DNA from: Microvirga subterranea
Lineage (GTDB): Bacteria > Pseudomonadota > Alphaproteobacteria > Rhizobiales > Beijerinckiaceae
DNA: 64,000 bases
Assembly: GCF_003350535.1 (NCBI RefSeq)
Contig: NZ_QQBB01000004.1
Span: 293,384-357,383 of the forward strand
Direction of reading: 5' to 3'
Shown here: in pieces, positions 19,690 through 28,291 of the stretch
How the letters are laid out: each line of letters starts with the position of its first letter
Position numbering within the stretch: the stretch's first letter is position 1
Position numbers and translations under genes: made by a program
The notes under the pieces: generated by a model
The model's input: the letters and a program-made list of their open reading frames with translations, nothing else
Told to the model about the DNA's origin: nothing
Databases searched by the model: none

Positions 19690-20943
19690 GTGACGGATCA
19701 GCAGAACCTTTCCCCCGAGACAGAAGCCGCCCGCAGCCTCCTGTCGGCCAAGGCCGTGCGCGAGCGCTCCCATCAGCTGTTGCAGCATGGGCTCGAAGGC
19801 CGCCTCCGGCATTTCACGGTGCACCCGGACCGGCTGGACGCCTGCGCGGACGAGGTGGTGGCGACGATCCGCGAAGCCTATCCGTCCCTCGACATTCCGT
19901 TCCACGCCCGCTGGCGCCACTTCTCGGCCGGAGGCTACGACCGCTGGGAGGCGGTGATGGGCGGAGCGCCGTGGACCGATGCGGGCGCCATGGCGCGCTC
20001 CGCCTTCGACCTCGCCATCATGTCCGTCCTGCTCGACGCGGGCGCAGGTGCGCAGTGGCGCTACGAGGAAGGCCGCACGGGCGAGACCTTCGCCCGCTCT
20101 GAAGGCCTTGCGGTCGCGAGCTTCGATATGTTCATCGGCGGCGCCTTCTCGAGCCGGCCGGAGGACCCGTTCCGGGTCGATGCGGACGTGCTGCTCACCC
20201 TCAGGCCGGAGGATCTGGCGGAGGGCTTCCAGGTTTCCGCCGACAATCCGCTCGTCGGCCTCGAAGGCCGCGCCGCCCTGCTCAACCGCCTCGGTCGCAC
20301 GGTGGCGGTCAATCCCGACATCTTCGGCCAGCACGATGACCCGCGCCCGGGCGGCCTCTTCGACGTGGTCGCCGCGACCGCCGAGGACGACACCATCAGG
20401 GCGACCGCGATCCTCGACGCCCTGCTGACCTACCTCGGCCCCATCTGGCCGGGCCGCATCACCCTCGGCGGGATCGATCTCGGTGATACCTGGCGCCATC
20501 CTCTGGTCGAGGCGCCGGATGCCACTAACGGGCTGATCCCGTTCCACAAGCTCTCGCAATGGCTCGCCTATTCGCTCATCGAGCCGCTGGAATGGGCGGG
20601 CTTCAGAGTCGTCGACGTCGACGGGCTCACGGGCCTGCCCGAATACCGCAACGGCGGCCTTTTCCTTGATTCCGGCGTTCTGTCCCTCAAGGATCCGGCC
20701 GATGCCGACCGCCCTCACAATGTCGATTCGACCCTGGTGGTGGAATGGCGGGCCTTGACGGTCGCGCTTCTTGACCGCATTGCCGAACCGATCAGGGCCA
20801 AGCTGGGATTCAAGGCGGAGGATTTTCCGCTCGCCAAGGTGCTGGAAGGCGGCACCTGGGCGACGGGTCGCAGATTGGCCAAGGACCGGCGGCCGGGCGG
20901 CGCGCCCCCTCTCACGATCATCAGCGACGGAACGGTATTTTAG
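19690..20943 (+). CDS. DUF1688 family protein, URC4-like uracil catabolism factor
   Basis: A 417-residue protein of the DUF1688 family, whose yeast member URC4 is required for uracil degradation by the URC route; the exact reaction was unassigned as far as I know. Segments such as FHARWRHFSAGG, SVLLDAGAGAQWRY and TNGLIPFHKLSQWLAYSL are family-typical. I choose GTG at 19690, preceded by GAGG at six bases; no ATG fits. It lies between the URC1-like gene and upp, exactly the set expected for the pathway. No signal peptide or membrane segment. Confidence 0.88.
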   Translation: MTDQQNLSPETEAARSLLSAKAVRERSHQLLQHGLEGRLRHFTVHPDRLDACADEVVATIREAYPSLDIPFHARWRHFSAGGYDRWEAVMGGAPWTDAGAMARSAFDLAIMSVLLDAGAGAQWRYEEGRTGETFARSEGLAVASFDMFIGGAFSSRPEDPFRVDADVLLTLRPEDLAEGFQVSADNPLVGLEGRAALLNRLGRTVAVNPDIFGQHDDPRPGGLFDVVAATAEDDTIRATAILDALLTYLGPIWPGRITLGGIDLGDTWRHPLVEAPDATNGLIPFHKLSQWLAYSLIEPLEWAGFRVVDVDGLTGLPEYRNGGLFLDSGVLSLKDPADADRPHNVDSTLVVEWRALTVALLDRIAEPIRAKLGFKAEDFPLAKVLEGGTWATGRRLAKDRRPGGAPPLTIISDGTVF

Positions 20944-20979
20944 ATGAATCAGCACTCAACCATGACAGGGGGACGGAGC

Positions 20980-21609
20980 ATGCAGGGCGTGACCGTGGTC
21001 GATCATCCGCTCGTTCAGCACAAGCTGACGCTGATGCGGGAGAAGGAGCGCTCCACGAAGGGTTTCCGCCAGCTCCTCAACGAGATCGGCATGCTGCTCT
21101 GCTACGAGGTCACCCGCGACCTGCCGGTGGAGCGGATCGAGATCGAGACGCCGATGACCGCAATGGAAGGCGTGCAGATCGCCGGAAAGAAGCTCGTCTT
21201 CGCGCCGATCCTGCGCGCCGGCGTCGGATTCCTGGACGGCATGCTGACGCTGGTTCCGGCCGCGCGCGTCGCCCATATCGGCCTCTACCGCGATCCTGAA
21301 TCGCTGCAGGCGGTGGAGTACTACTTCAAGGCTCCGTCCGACCTCGCGGACCGCATGGTGCTCGTGCTCGATCCCATGCTCGCCACGGCGAACTCGGCCG
21401 TGGCCGCCATCGACCGCCTCAAGGAGCGCGGCGCGAAGGACCTGCGCTTCGTCTGCCTGCTCGCCGCGCCGGAAGGCATCGAGAAGCTGCGTGGCGCGCA
21501 TCCCGACGTGCATATCTGGACCGCCGCCGTCGACAGTCATCTCAACGATCACGGCTATATCGTCCCCGGCCTCGGCGATGCGGGCGACCGCATGTATGGA
21601 ACGCGCTGA
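20980..21609 (+). CDS. upp: Uracil phosphoribosyltransferase
   Basis: Makes UMP from uracil and PRPP. The product is 209 residues when started at the ATG 20980, which is preceded by AGGGGGACGG; an upstream ATG at 20944, abutting the urc4 stop, would add 12 non-conserved residues. The PRPP-binding motif reads [12 protein letters not shown] (usual ATGGS changed to ATANS), and the C-terminal [13 protein letters not shown] uracil-binding loop is intact. Next to URC1- and URC4-like genes it probably serves degradation as well as salvage; in yeast the UPRT (URC6) is part of the URC route. Confidence 0.94.
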   Translation: MQGVTVVDHPLVQHKLTLMREKERSTKGFRQLLNEIGMLLCYEVTRDLPVERIEIETPMTAMEGVQIAGKKLVFAPILRAGVGFLDGMLTLVPAARVAHIGLYRDPESLQAVEYYFKAPSDLADRMVLVLDPMLATANSAVAAIDRLKERGAKDLRFVCLLAAPEGIEKLRGAHPDVHIWTAAVDSHLNDHGYIVPGLGDAGDRMYGTR

Positions 21610-21656
21610 GCGCCCCTCCGGTTAAGCCCTCGCATCGAACCAGGGGATTGCCAGCC

Positions 21657-22574
21657 TTGCGCTTCATCGTCGCCGATTGGGGAACGACCCGGTTTCGCGG
21701 ATATCTCGTCGAGAACGAGACCATCATCGACGAGGTCTCGTCGGAGGAAGGCGTCTCGGCGCTGCAATCGGGCCAGCACCGCGACGTGTTCATGCGCCAG
21801 TGCGGCCGGTGGCTCGAAGCGGAGCCCGACGCGCCGGTGCTGCTCGTCGGCATGGTCGGCAGCCGCGAGGGTTGGGTCATGGCGCCCTACGCGTCCTGCC
21901 CGGCGGGACCCGCGGACGTCGCTGCGGCCATGATCCCGGTCGAGTTGGAGAACGGGCGCAAGGCCCATATCGTGCCGGGGCTCACCTGCGAGCCCGCGCC
22001 CGGCGCCTACGACGTCATGCGCGGAGAGGAGACGCTGGTGCTCGGCTCCGGCGTCGAGGACGGCATCGTGTGCTCGCCCGGCACGCATCCCAAGTGGATC
22101 GAGATGCGCGGCGGCCGCGTGCAGCGCTTCGCCACCTATATGACCGGCGAGATGTACGCGCTCCTGCGCGAGCATTCGATGATCGGCCGGCCGGCGACGG
22201 AGCCGGAGGATCCAAAGGGGTTCGACCTCGGCCTCGACGCGGCTGCCCGCAACGGCGGCGACACCGGTGAGAGGCGGGTCGGCCTGCTGCATCTCCTGTT
22301 CGGCGCGCGCGCCGCGGTCGTATCGGGCCACATGGCGACCGGCCTGCTGGCGCCCTACCTGTCGGGCCTGCTCACCGGCGACGAGATCAACGGGGCGCTG
22401 TCCCAGTTCGGCAAGCCGGCTTCCGTCACCATCCTGGCGGATGCGCCGCGCGCGGATCTCTACATCCATGCCCTGGCCCGCCACGGAATCGCCACGCAGG
22501 TGCGCGCTCCTCGCGAGGCGCTCATCGCCGGCCTCGCCCGGATCGTGCGCGCGCATGCGCAGGCCAAGAACTAG
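21657..22574 (+). CDS. 2-dehydro-3-deoxygalactonokinase family sugar kinase
   Basis: About 305 residues with the ASKHA-type phosphate loop VADWGTTRFR at the start and the DgoK family phrases GMVGSREGW and CSPGTHPKW. In known members it phosphorylates 2-keto-3-deoxygalactonate. Here no other galactonate gene is present and it follows upp by 47 bases in the nucleoside block, so its substrate may be different. I prefer the TTG at 21657 (AGGGG ten bases upstream) over the TTG at 21648, which would have no spacing to that site. Confidence 0.82.
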   Translation: MRFIVADWGTTRFRGYLVENETIIDEVSSEEGVSALQSGQHRDVFMRQCGRWLEAEPDAPVLLVGMVGSREGWVMAPYASCPAGPADVAAAMIPVELENGRKAHIVPGLTCEPAPGAYDVMRGEETLVLGSGVEDGIVCSPGTHPKWIEMRGGRVQRFATYMTGEMYALLREHSMIGRPATEPEDPKGFDLGLDAAARNGGDTGERRVGLLHLLFGARAAVVSGHMATGLLAPYLSGLLTGDEINGALSQFGKPASVTILADAPRADLYIHALARHGIATQVRAPREALIAGLARIVRAHAQAKN

Positions 22575-22610
22575 TTTTCGTCGACCCTTCCTCCCAAGCG
22601 AGCTTTCACG

Positions 22611-23993
22611 ATGCCCCATCCTCTTCTCGCCTCTTCCGCGGACCAGTCGCGTCCCATCTGGCTGGTGAACGAGGCGACCTGGCCTCAGGTCTCCGAGAGC
22701 CTTCCGCCGGCGGCCCGGAGTTTCGCGAAGGCGCAAGGGTTCGAGGCGAAGGCCGGCAGCCACTGCATCCTGCCGGATGCGGAGGGAGGCCTGCTCGGCG
22801 TGCTCTTCGGGCTCGACGGCGAGGAGGCGAAACCGGTCAATCCTTTCCTCGTCGGCAAGCTTCCGACGGTTCTCCCGGAAGGCGTCTACCGATTCGAGAC
22901 GGAGGCGCCCGATCCGTCACTCGCGGCGCTCGCGTGGCTCCTGGGCGCGTACTCGTTCAACCGCTACCGCAAGCGTCCCGAGAAGGCGGTGCGCCTCGTG
23001 GTTCCGCAGGGGGTCGAGGGCAACGAGGTGGCGAGCATCGCCAGCGCCGTGGCGGCGAGCCGCGACCTCGTGAACACGCCGACGAGCGATCTCGGCCCGG
23101 ACGGCATCGAGGCGGCGGCGCGCCACGTGGCCGACCGGCACGGCGCCGATTTCAAGAGCATCGTGGGCGACGATCTGCTGAAGCAGAACTTCCCGATGAT
23201 CCATGCGGTGGGCCGCGCCTCCGCCACGCCGCCGCGCCTCATCGACATCACCTGGGGACGCGAGGACGCGCCGCGCATCACGATCGTCGGCAAGGGCGTC
23301 GCGTTCGACACCGGCGGCCTCGACATCAAGCCGGCCTCCTCCATGCTGCTCATGCGCAAGGACATGGGCGGCGCAGCGGCGACGCTCGCGCTCGCCGACA
23401 TGATCATGGGCGCGGGCCTGCCCGTGCGGCTGCGCGTCCTGATCCCGGCGGTGGAGAATTCGATCGCCGGCAATGCCTTCCGGCCCGGCGACATCCTGCA
23501 GAGCCGAAAGGGCATCACGGTCGAGATCGGCAATACGGACGCCGAGGGCCGCCTGATTCTTGGCGACGCGCTGGCCCTTGCCGACGAGGAGAATCCGGAT
23601 CTCGTCGTCGACTTCGCGACGCTCACCGGCGCGGCCCGCGTCGCGCTTGGCCCGGAGCTGCCGGCCTTCTTCACCGACGACGACGCGCTGGCGGCCGAGA
23701 TCTCCCGGCACGGCACGGCGGTGAACGATCCCGTCTGGCGCCTGCCGCTCTGGTCGCCCTATCAGGCGCAGCTCGATTCCAAGTTCGCCGACATCAACAA
23801 CACCGGCGGCCCGATGGCAGGCTCGATCACGGCCGCCCTGTTCCTGCGCCGCTTCGTGGGCGCCGCGAAGGCGTGGGTGCATTTCGACATCTTCGCTTGG
23901 AACAACGCCACCAGGCCGGGCCGGCCGGAAGGCGGCGAGGTCCAGGCCGCGCGGCTGATGTATGCCCTGCTGAAGGATCGATACGGTTCCTAA
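22611..23993 (+). CDS. Leucyl aminopeptidase family protein (peptidase M17)
   Basis: A 460-residue dizinc/manganese aminopeptidase. The M17 signature NTDAEGRL lies at 308-315; the metal- and substrate-binding stretches VGKGVAFDTGGL and KDMGGAA are intact. The N-terminal domain is the shorter type found in many alphaproteobacteria. It removes N-terminal residues from peptides in the cytosol. It precedes a MarR regulator and an NlpC/P60 peptidase on the same strand, so a role in recycling cell-wall or imported peptides is possible but inferred. Confidence 0.92.
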   Translation: MPHPLLASSADQSRPIWLVNEATWPQVSESLPPAARSFAKAQGFEAKAGSHCILPDAEGGLLGVLFGLDGEEAKPVNPFLVGKLPTVLPEGVYRFETEAPDPSLAALAWLLGAYSFNRYRKRPEKAVRLVVPQGVEGNEVASIASAVAASRDLVNTPTSDLGPDGIEAAARHVADRHGADFKSIVGDDLLKQNFPMIHAVGRASATPPRLIDITWGREDAPRITIVGKGVAFDTGGLDIKPASSMLLMRKDMGGAAATLALADMIMGAGLPVRLRVLIPAVENSIAGNAFRPGDILQSRKGITVEIGNTDAEGRLILGDALALADEENPDLVVDFATLTGAARVALGPELPAFFTDDDALAAEISRHGTAVNDPVWRLPLWSPYQAQLDSKFADINNTGGPMAGSITAALFLRRFVGAAKAWVHFDIFAWNNATRPGRPEGGEVQAARLMYALLKDRYGS

Positions 23994-24067
23994 AGCATAA
24001 CCCCAGAGGGCGGTTGCACCCATCGTCGCAGGATCAATACTGCGGTTCCGAGACGAACGGTGCAGCC

Positions 24068-24415
24068 ATGCCTGTCGAGTTGCGTGCCTACCAATCGCTG
24101 AAGCTCTGGCACGACGTGCATCTCGATCTGGTGCACCAGGGCGAGGACCTGTCCGCGCGCCAGATGGCCATTCTCCTGACGATCTACCTGGAGCCTCCGC
24201 CCCACACGGTGCGGGGCCTCGCCAAGAAGCTCGGCGTGACCAAGCCCGTGATCACGCGGGCGCTCGACACCATGGGCAAGCTCGACCTCGTCTCCCGCCG
24301 CCGGGATGAGGCGGATCGGCGCAACGTCATCATTCAGCGCACGGTGGCTGGCGCATTGGCGGTGGAGCGGTTAGGAGACATCATTACCGCCCGCGCCAAG
24401 GAGTTGCCCCTATGA
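24068..24415 (+). CDS. MarR family transcriptional regulator
   Basis: A 115-residue winged-helix protein. The recognition region VRGLAKKLGVTKPVITRALD (about 56-75) and the wing VSRRRDEADRRNV (about 80-92) match MarR. It is shorter than classical MarR proteins and lacks much of the C-terminal dimerisation helix. The stop overlaps the start of the NlpC/P60 gene by four bases, implying coupling. Ligand and targets unknown; the neighbouring peptidase genes are candidates. Confidence 0.85.
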   Translation: MPVELRAYQSLKLWHDVHLDLVHQGEDLSARQMAILLTIYLEPPPHTVRGLAKKLGVTKPVITRALDTMGKLDLVSRRRDEADRRNVIIQRTVAGALAVERLGDIITARAKELPL

Positions 24416-25260
24416 CGTTCGACCGTCGCATCACCCCGTTCCGCGCCGACCTGGCCGACGAGAAGCTGCGCGGACAGGTCGGCGCGGAACGGTTCGCCGC
24501 CGGTGCCGTTAAGCGCGTCGTCGAGGCTTACGCGTCCCTGCATCGCCATCCGTCGCGCGAGGGGCCCGTGGACACGCAGGCCATCATGGGCGAGGCCGTG
24601 ACCGTCTACGACGAGCATGAGGGCTGGTCCTGGGTGCAGCTCCACGACGACGGCTATGTGGGCTATCTGCCGAGCGCGGCCTTAGGCGAGCCCGGACCCG
24701 CCCCGACCCACCGGGTCGGCGCGGTGCGCACCTACGTGTATCCGGGCCCGAACCTGAAGCTGCCCGATGCGGGGTTCCTGACCATCAATTCCAAGGTCGC
24801 CGTGACGGGCCTCGAGGGCAACTACGCCCGCCTCGCGAGCGGCGGCTGGGTCTTCGCCGCGCATCTGTCCGACCTCGGCACGTTCGAGCCGGACCACGTC
24901 GCGGTCGCCGAGCGCCTTCTGCACACGCCCTACCTCTGGGGCGGCAAGACCAGCGTCGGCCTCGACTGCTCCGGCCTCGCGCAGACCGTGCTCACCGCCG
25001 CCGGCATCAAGGCGCCGCGCGACAGCGACATGCAGGAGCAGCAGCTCGGCACACCGGTCGAGGTGCGGCCCGATCTCGGCGGCCTCGAGCGCGGCGATCT
25101 GGTGTTCTGGAAGGGCCATGTGGGCCTGATGCTAGACGAGACGCGCCTCATTCACGCGACCGGGCACACCATGACGGTCTATGTCGAGCCGCTGGCGGTC
25201 GCCGAGGAGCGCATCCGCACCACGAGCTACGGCCCGATCACGTCGATCAAGCGCCTCTGA
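24412..25260 (+). CDS. NlpC/P60 family peptidase with SH3-like domains
   Basis: A 282-residue protein. Residues about 30-155 form two bacterial SH3-like domains (VYDEHEGWSWVQLHDDGYVGYL and the GGWVFAAHL region), followed by a C40 peptidase domain with catalytic C186 (GLDCSGL), H236 (GHVGLML) and a third polar residue near H248. Such enzymes cut gamma-D-Glu-diaminopimelate bonds in peptidoglycan peptides. No signal peptide is visible, so it may act on cytosolic muropeptides. Coupled to the MarR gene. Confidence 0.9.
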   Translation: MTFDRRITPFRADLADEKLRGQVGAERFAAGAVKRVVEAYASLHRHPSREGPVDTQAIMGEAVTVYDEHEGWSWVQLHDDGYVGYLPSAALGEPGPAPTHRVGAVRTYVYPGPNLKLPDAGFLTINSKVAVTGLEGNYARLASGGWVFAAHLSDLGTFEPDHVAVAERLLHTPYLWGGKTSVGLDCSGLAQTVLTAAGIKAPRDSDMQEQQLGTPVEVRPDLGGLERGDLVFWKGHVGLMLDETRLIHATGHTMTVYVEPLAVAEERIRTTSYGPITSIKRL

Positions 25261-25267
25261 ACGCACC

Positions 25268-26026
25268 GTGCCGGATCCGCTCGTTCTACTCGTCGCGTCC
25301 TGCGGCGTCTTCGTCATCGCCTTCATGAAGGGCGCCTTCGGGGGCGGCCTCGCCATCATCGGCATCCCGCTTCTGGCGCTCGTCATGGACCCGCTGGAGG
25401 CGGGCGCGCTGCTGGCGCCGCTCTTCATCGTGATGGATGTGGCCGCTCTGTACTACTGGCGGCCGGGCACCTGGTCCAAGGTCGACCTCATGTGGCTGCT
25501 GCCGGGCCTTGCGGTGGGGACGGGCCTCGGCTTCCTGTTGATGAGCGTCGCCGATACCCATGCGGTCGCGATCCTCATGGCGGTGGTGACGCTCGCCTTC
25601 ACGGGCCTGTGGTTTCGCGGCGGCGGAAAGGTCGTGCAGAGGCCGCGCTCCAAGCCGAAGGCGCTGATCGCCGGAACGGCCTCCGGCATCACCTCCATGA
25701 TCGCCCATTCGGGCGGTCCGCCCATGTCGATGTACCTTCTGCCGCTCGGCCTGTCGAAGGCCGTCTATGCCGGCACGAGCAGCAGCTATTTCGCGGTCGG
25801 CAACGTCATGAAGGTGATCCCCTGGCTCGTGCTCGCCAAGCCCGACGCGGCCCTGTGGACGCTGATGGGACTGTGCCTGCCCGTCATCCCGCTCGGCGTC
25901 TGGGCCGGCTACAGGCTGCACGCGCGCCTGAACCAGGCCCAGCTCTACCGCCTGCTCTACGGCCTGCTCTTTGTCGCCGCCCTCAAGCTCCTGTGGGACG
26001 GCCTGCGCGGCTACGGCCTTGTCTGA
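25268..26026 (+). CDS. TauE/SafE family membrane permease
   Basis: 252 residues with about eight hydrophobic helices. The family loop KGAFGGGLAIIGIPLLAL appears near residues 20-37 and its internal repeat SMIAHSGGPPMSMYLLPLG near 140. Members export sulfite, sulfoacetate or other small anions; the substrate here is unknown. GTG at 25268, seven bases after the NlpC/P60 stop, is the likely start. It converges with ghrA, with three bases between the stops. A second TauE/SafE gene lies at the left edge of the window. Confidence 0.85.
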   Translation: MPDPLVLLVASCGVFVIAFMKGAFGGGLAIIGIPLLALVMDPLEAGALLAPLFIVMDVAALYYWRPGTWSKVDLMWLLPGLAVGTGLGFLLMSVADTHAVAILMAVVTLAFTGLWFRGGGKVVQRPRSKPKALIAGTASGITSMIAHSGGPPMSMYLLPLGLSKAVYAGTSSSYFAVGNVMKVIPWLVLAKPDAALWTLMGLCLPVIPLGVWAGYRLHARLNQAQLYRLLYGLLFVAALKLLWDGLRGYGLV

Positions 26027-26041
26027 CGATCAGTAGCCGCG
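26006..26041. terminator. Hairpin covering the stop codons of convergent tauE-like and ghrA genes
   Basis: A 9-bp perfect stem (26006-26014 with 26033-26041) encloses an 18-base loop that contains both stop codons. The ends of the two genes form the structure, so it could terminate or stabilise both transcripts. There is no U-run on either side. Confidence 0.4.
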
Positions 26042-26971
26042 TGTCCGGTCGACCACGTTCTGGAACGGCTGTCCCGCCTCGTGCCGGCGGATCTGGTCCG
26101 CGATGTAGCGCGCAGTCATCTCCGGATCGCTCACGGCGGAATTATGCGGCGTGACGGTGACGCGCGGGTGGGTCCAGAGCGGCGAATCCTGCGGCAGGGG
26201 CTCGGTCTCGAATACGTCGAGCGTCGCAGCCTTGAGCGTGCCGTCGTCGAGGCAGGCGACGATGTCGGCCTCCACCTGCGAGCCGCCGCGGCCCGCATTG
26301 ATCAGGACCGGACCGCCGAGGCGTCCGTCCCGCGCGAGCTTTTGGAACAGGCTTCGGTTGAGGATGCCGCGCGTGTCCGGCGTCAGGGGCAGCAGGCTCA
26401 CCAGGATATCGGTGCGCGCGAGGAATGCGTCCAATCCCTTATCACCGGAGAAGACCTCGAAGCCCTCGACCGCCTTCGCGCTGCGGCTCCAGCCGGCGAC
26501 GTCGAAGCCCATCACCTTGAGCTTGCGCGCCGCATCCTGCCCGAGCACGCCGAAGCCCATGACACCGACGCGAACGTCGCCCGCGATCGGCGGCTCGCGA
26601 TCCGGCGCCCAGCGCTTCGCGCGCTGGTCGGCGTCGTACCGGCGCTGGTCGCGCAGATGCATCAGGCAGTGCATCACCACGTACTCGCTCATGCGATGGG
26701 TGAGATCGTCCTGCGAGACGCGAACGATCGGCACGTCGGGCAGGTTGGGATAGCCCATCAGATGATCGACGCCGGCCCCGAGCGAAAAGATCGCTTCGAG
26801 CGCCGGAAGGCCCGAGAGGCTTCCGGGCTTCGGCCCCCAGGTCGCCACATAGCGGATGCTCCCGCGGTCGAAATCCTCGCCGAGCACGGCGATGGGGCGC
26901 CCGGGCAGATGCACCTTGAAGCGCTCGACCCACGGCTCCGGCTCCCAGGTCAGGGCGACGAGCAAACTCAC
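26030..26971 (-). CDS. ghrA: D-2-hydroxyacid dehydrogenase, glyoxylate/hydroxypyruvate reductase A type
   Basis: A 313-residue NAD(P)-dependent reductase. The Rossmann motif GFGVLG is at 139-144, with the catalytic arginine in NAGRGGS, a following Glu and the histidine in TPHNSA. The short N-terminal domain is typical of GhrA, which reduces glyoxylate and hydroxypyruvate. Its start overlaps the deoA stop by four bases, making it the last gene of the nucleoside operon; why a 2-oxoacid reductase is coupled to thymidine phosphorylase is not clear. Confidence 0.88.
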   Translation of the reverse strand: MSLLVALTWEPEPWVERFKVHLPGRPIAVLGEDFDRGSIRYVATWGPKPGSLSGLPALEAIFSLGAGVDHLMGYPNLPDVPIVRVSQDDLTHRMSEYVVMHCLMHLRDQRRYDADQRAKRWAPDREPPIAGDVRVGVMGFGVLGQDAARKLKVMGFDVAGWSRSAKAVEGFEVFSGDKGLDAFLARTDILVSLLPLTPDTRGILNRSLFQKLARDGRLGGPVLINAGRGGSQVEADIVACLDDGTLKAATLDVFETEPLPQDSPLWTHPRVTVTPHNSAVSDPEMTARYIADQIRRHEAGQPFQNVVDRTRGY

Positions 26972-28290
26972 GATGCGGCTCCGATGCGTTCGAGGATGAG
27001 AGGACCGGCCTCGGCCTTTTCCTCGCCGAGACGGTAAGCGGCCCGGACCACGCGCGCGGCCGCCTCAGCGGCCTCCTCGCTGCGGGCATGCACGATGGCG
27101 AGAGGCCGCTCGCGGTCGATCACCGTGCCGACTCCGGCGAGTTCGGTGAGGCCGACCGCATGGTCGATCGGGTCCTGCGGCCGCGTGCGCCCACCGCCGA
27201 GCGCCACGACGGCGAGGCCCACGTCGCGCGTCGCGATATTCTGCACGATGCCCGTACGCTCCGCATGGATGGGGCGGACGACGGGGGCGGTGGCAAGATG
27301 CGCCTCGGGACGGTCGAGGAGGTCCGACGGTCCACCGAGCGCCACCACCATGCGCCCGAAGATCTCCGCGGCCTTGCCGGACGCGACCGCCTCCTCGATC
27401 CTGGCTCGCGCGTCGACGATGCTGTCCGTGATCCTGCCGAGCACGAGCATCTCGGCGCAGAGCTCCACGTTCACCTCGTGGAAGCGCTTCTCGCGCCGGC
27501 GGCCCGTCAAGTAGTCGGCGATGTAGGCGACCTCCACGGCGTTGCCGGCCGCCGAGGCCAGCGGCTCGTTCATGTCAGTGAGCAGCGCGCTCGTGGGAAG
27601 GCCGGCGCCGTTGGCGACGAGCACGAGGCTCTCGGCCAATGCGCGCGCGTCGGCCGCATTGTCCATGAAGGCGCCGGAGCCGAACTTCACGTCCATGACG
27701 AGGCCCTGCAGCCCCGCCGCCAGCTTCTTCGACAGGATGGAGGCGGTGATGAGATCGATGGACTCGACCGTCGCAGTCACGTCGCGAATGGAATAGAGGC
27801 GCTTGTCGGCCGGCGCGAGGTCCGCCGTCTGGCCGATGATGGCGCAGCCGACCTCCTGCGTCACACGGCGGAACGTGTCGATGTCCGGCTGCGTCACGTA
27901 GCCCGGAATGGAATCGAACTTGTCGAGGGTGCCGCCCGTGTGGCCGAGGCCGCGGCCGGAGATCATCGGCACATAGCCGCCGCAGGCTGCCACCGCCGGC
28001 GCGAGCGCGAGGCTGATCGTGTCGCCAACGCCGCCCGTGGAGTGCTTGTCGAGAACGGGGCCCGGCAGGTCCCATATCAGCACCTCACCCGAGCGGGTCA
28101 TCGCCTGAGTCAGGGCGACGCGCTCCGGCACTGTCAGGCCGCGGAAGAACACCGCCATAGCGAAGGAAGCCGCCTGCCCCTCGGAGACGCGGCCCGAGGT
28201 CAGGCCCTCGATGAAGCTGTGGATCTGCTCGGCTTCGAGCATGCCGCCGTCGCGCTTGCGGCGGATGATTTCCTGCGGAAGGTGAGACAT
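26968..28290 (-). CDS. deoA: Thymidine phosphorylase
   Basis: Cleaves thymidine (and deoxyuridine) with phosphate to base and deoxyribose 1-phosphate. The 440 residues equal the E. coli length. The phosphate-binding motif KHSTGGVGDT is near 83-92 and the family segment SGRGLGHTGGTLDK follows. It starts two bases after the deoC end and overlaps ghrA. Together with DeoB and DeoC it sends deoxyribose to glyceraldehyde 3-phosphate and acetaldehyde, while the freed uracil could enter the URC genes on the other strand. Confidence 0.96.
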   Translation of the reverse strand: MSHLPQEIIRRKRDGGMLEAEQIHSFIEGLTSGRVSEGQAASFAMAVFFRGLTVPERVALTQAMTRSGEVLIWDLPGPVLDKHSTGGVGDTISLALAPAVAACGGYVPMISGRGLGHTGGTLDKFDSIPGYVTQPDIDTFRRVTQEVGCAIIGQTADLAPADKRLYSIRDVTATVESIDLITASILSKKLAAGLQGLVMDVKFGSGAFMDNAADARALAESLVLVANGAGLPTSALLTDMNEPLASAAGNAVEVAYIADYLTGRRREKRFHEVNVELCAEMLVLGRITDSIVDARARIEEAVASGKAAEIFGRMVVALGGPSDLLDRPEAHLATAPVVRPIHAERTGIVQNIATRDVGLAVVALGGGRTRPQDPIDHAVGLTELAGVGTVIDRERPLAIVHARSEEAAEAAARVVRAAYRLGEEKAEAGPLILERIGAAS

Positions 28291-28291
28291 G

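Noticed and set aside
20944..20979. ATG abutting the urc4 stop as the upp start
   Set aside because: It would add 12 unconserved residues; the ATG at 20980 has a strong Shine-Dalgarno site and gives the standard Upp length.
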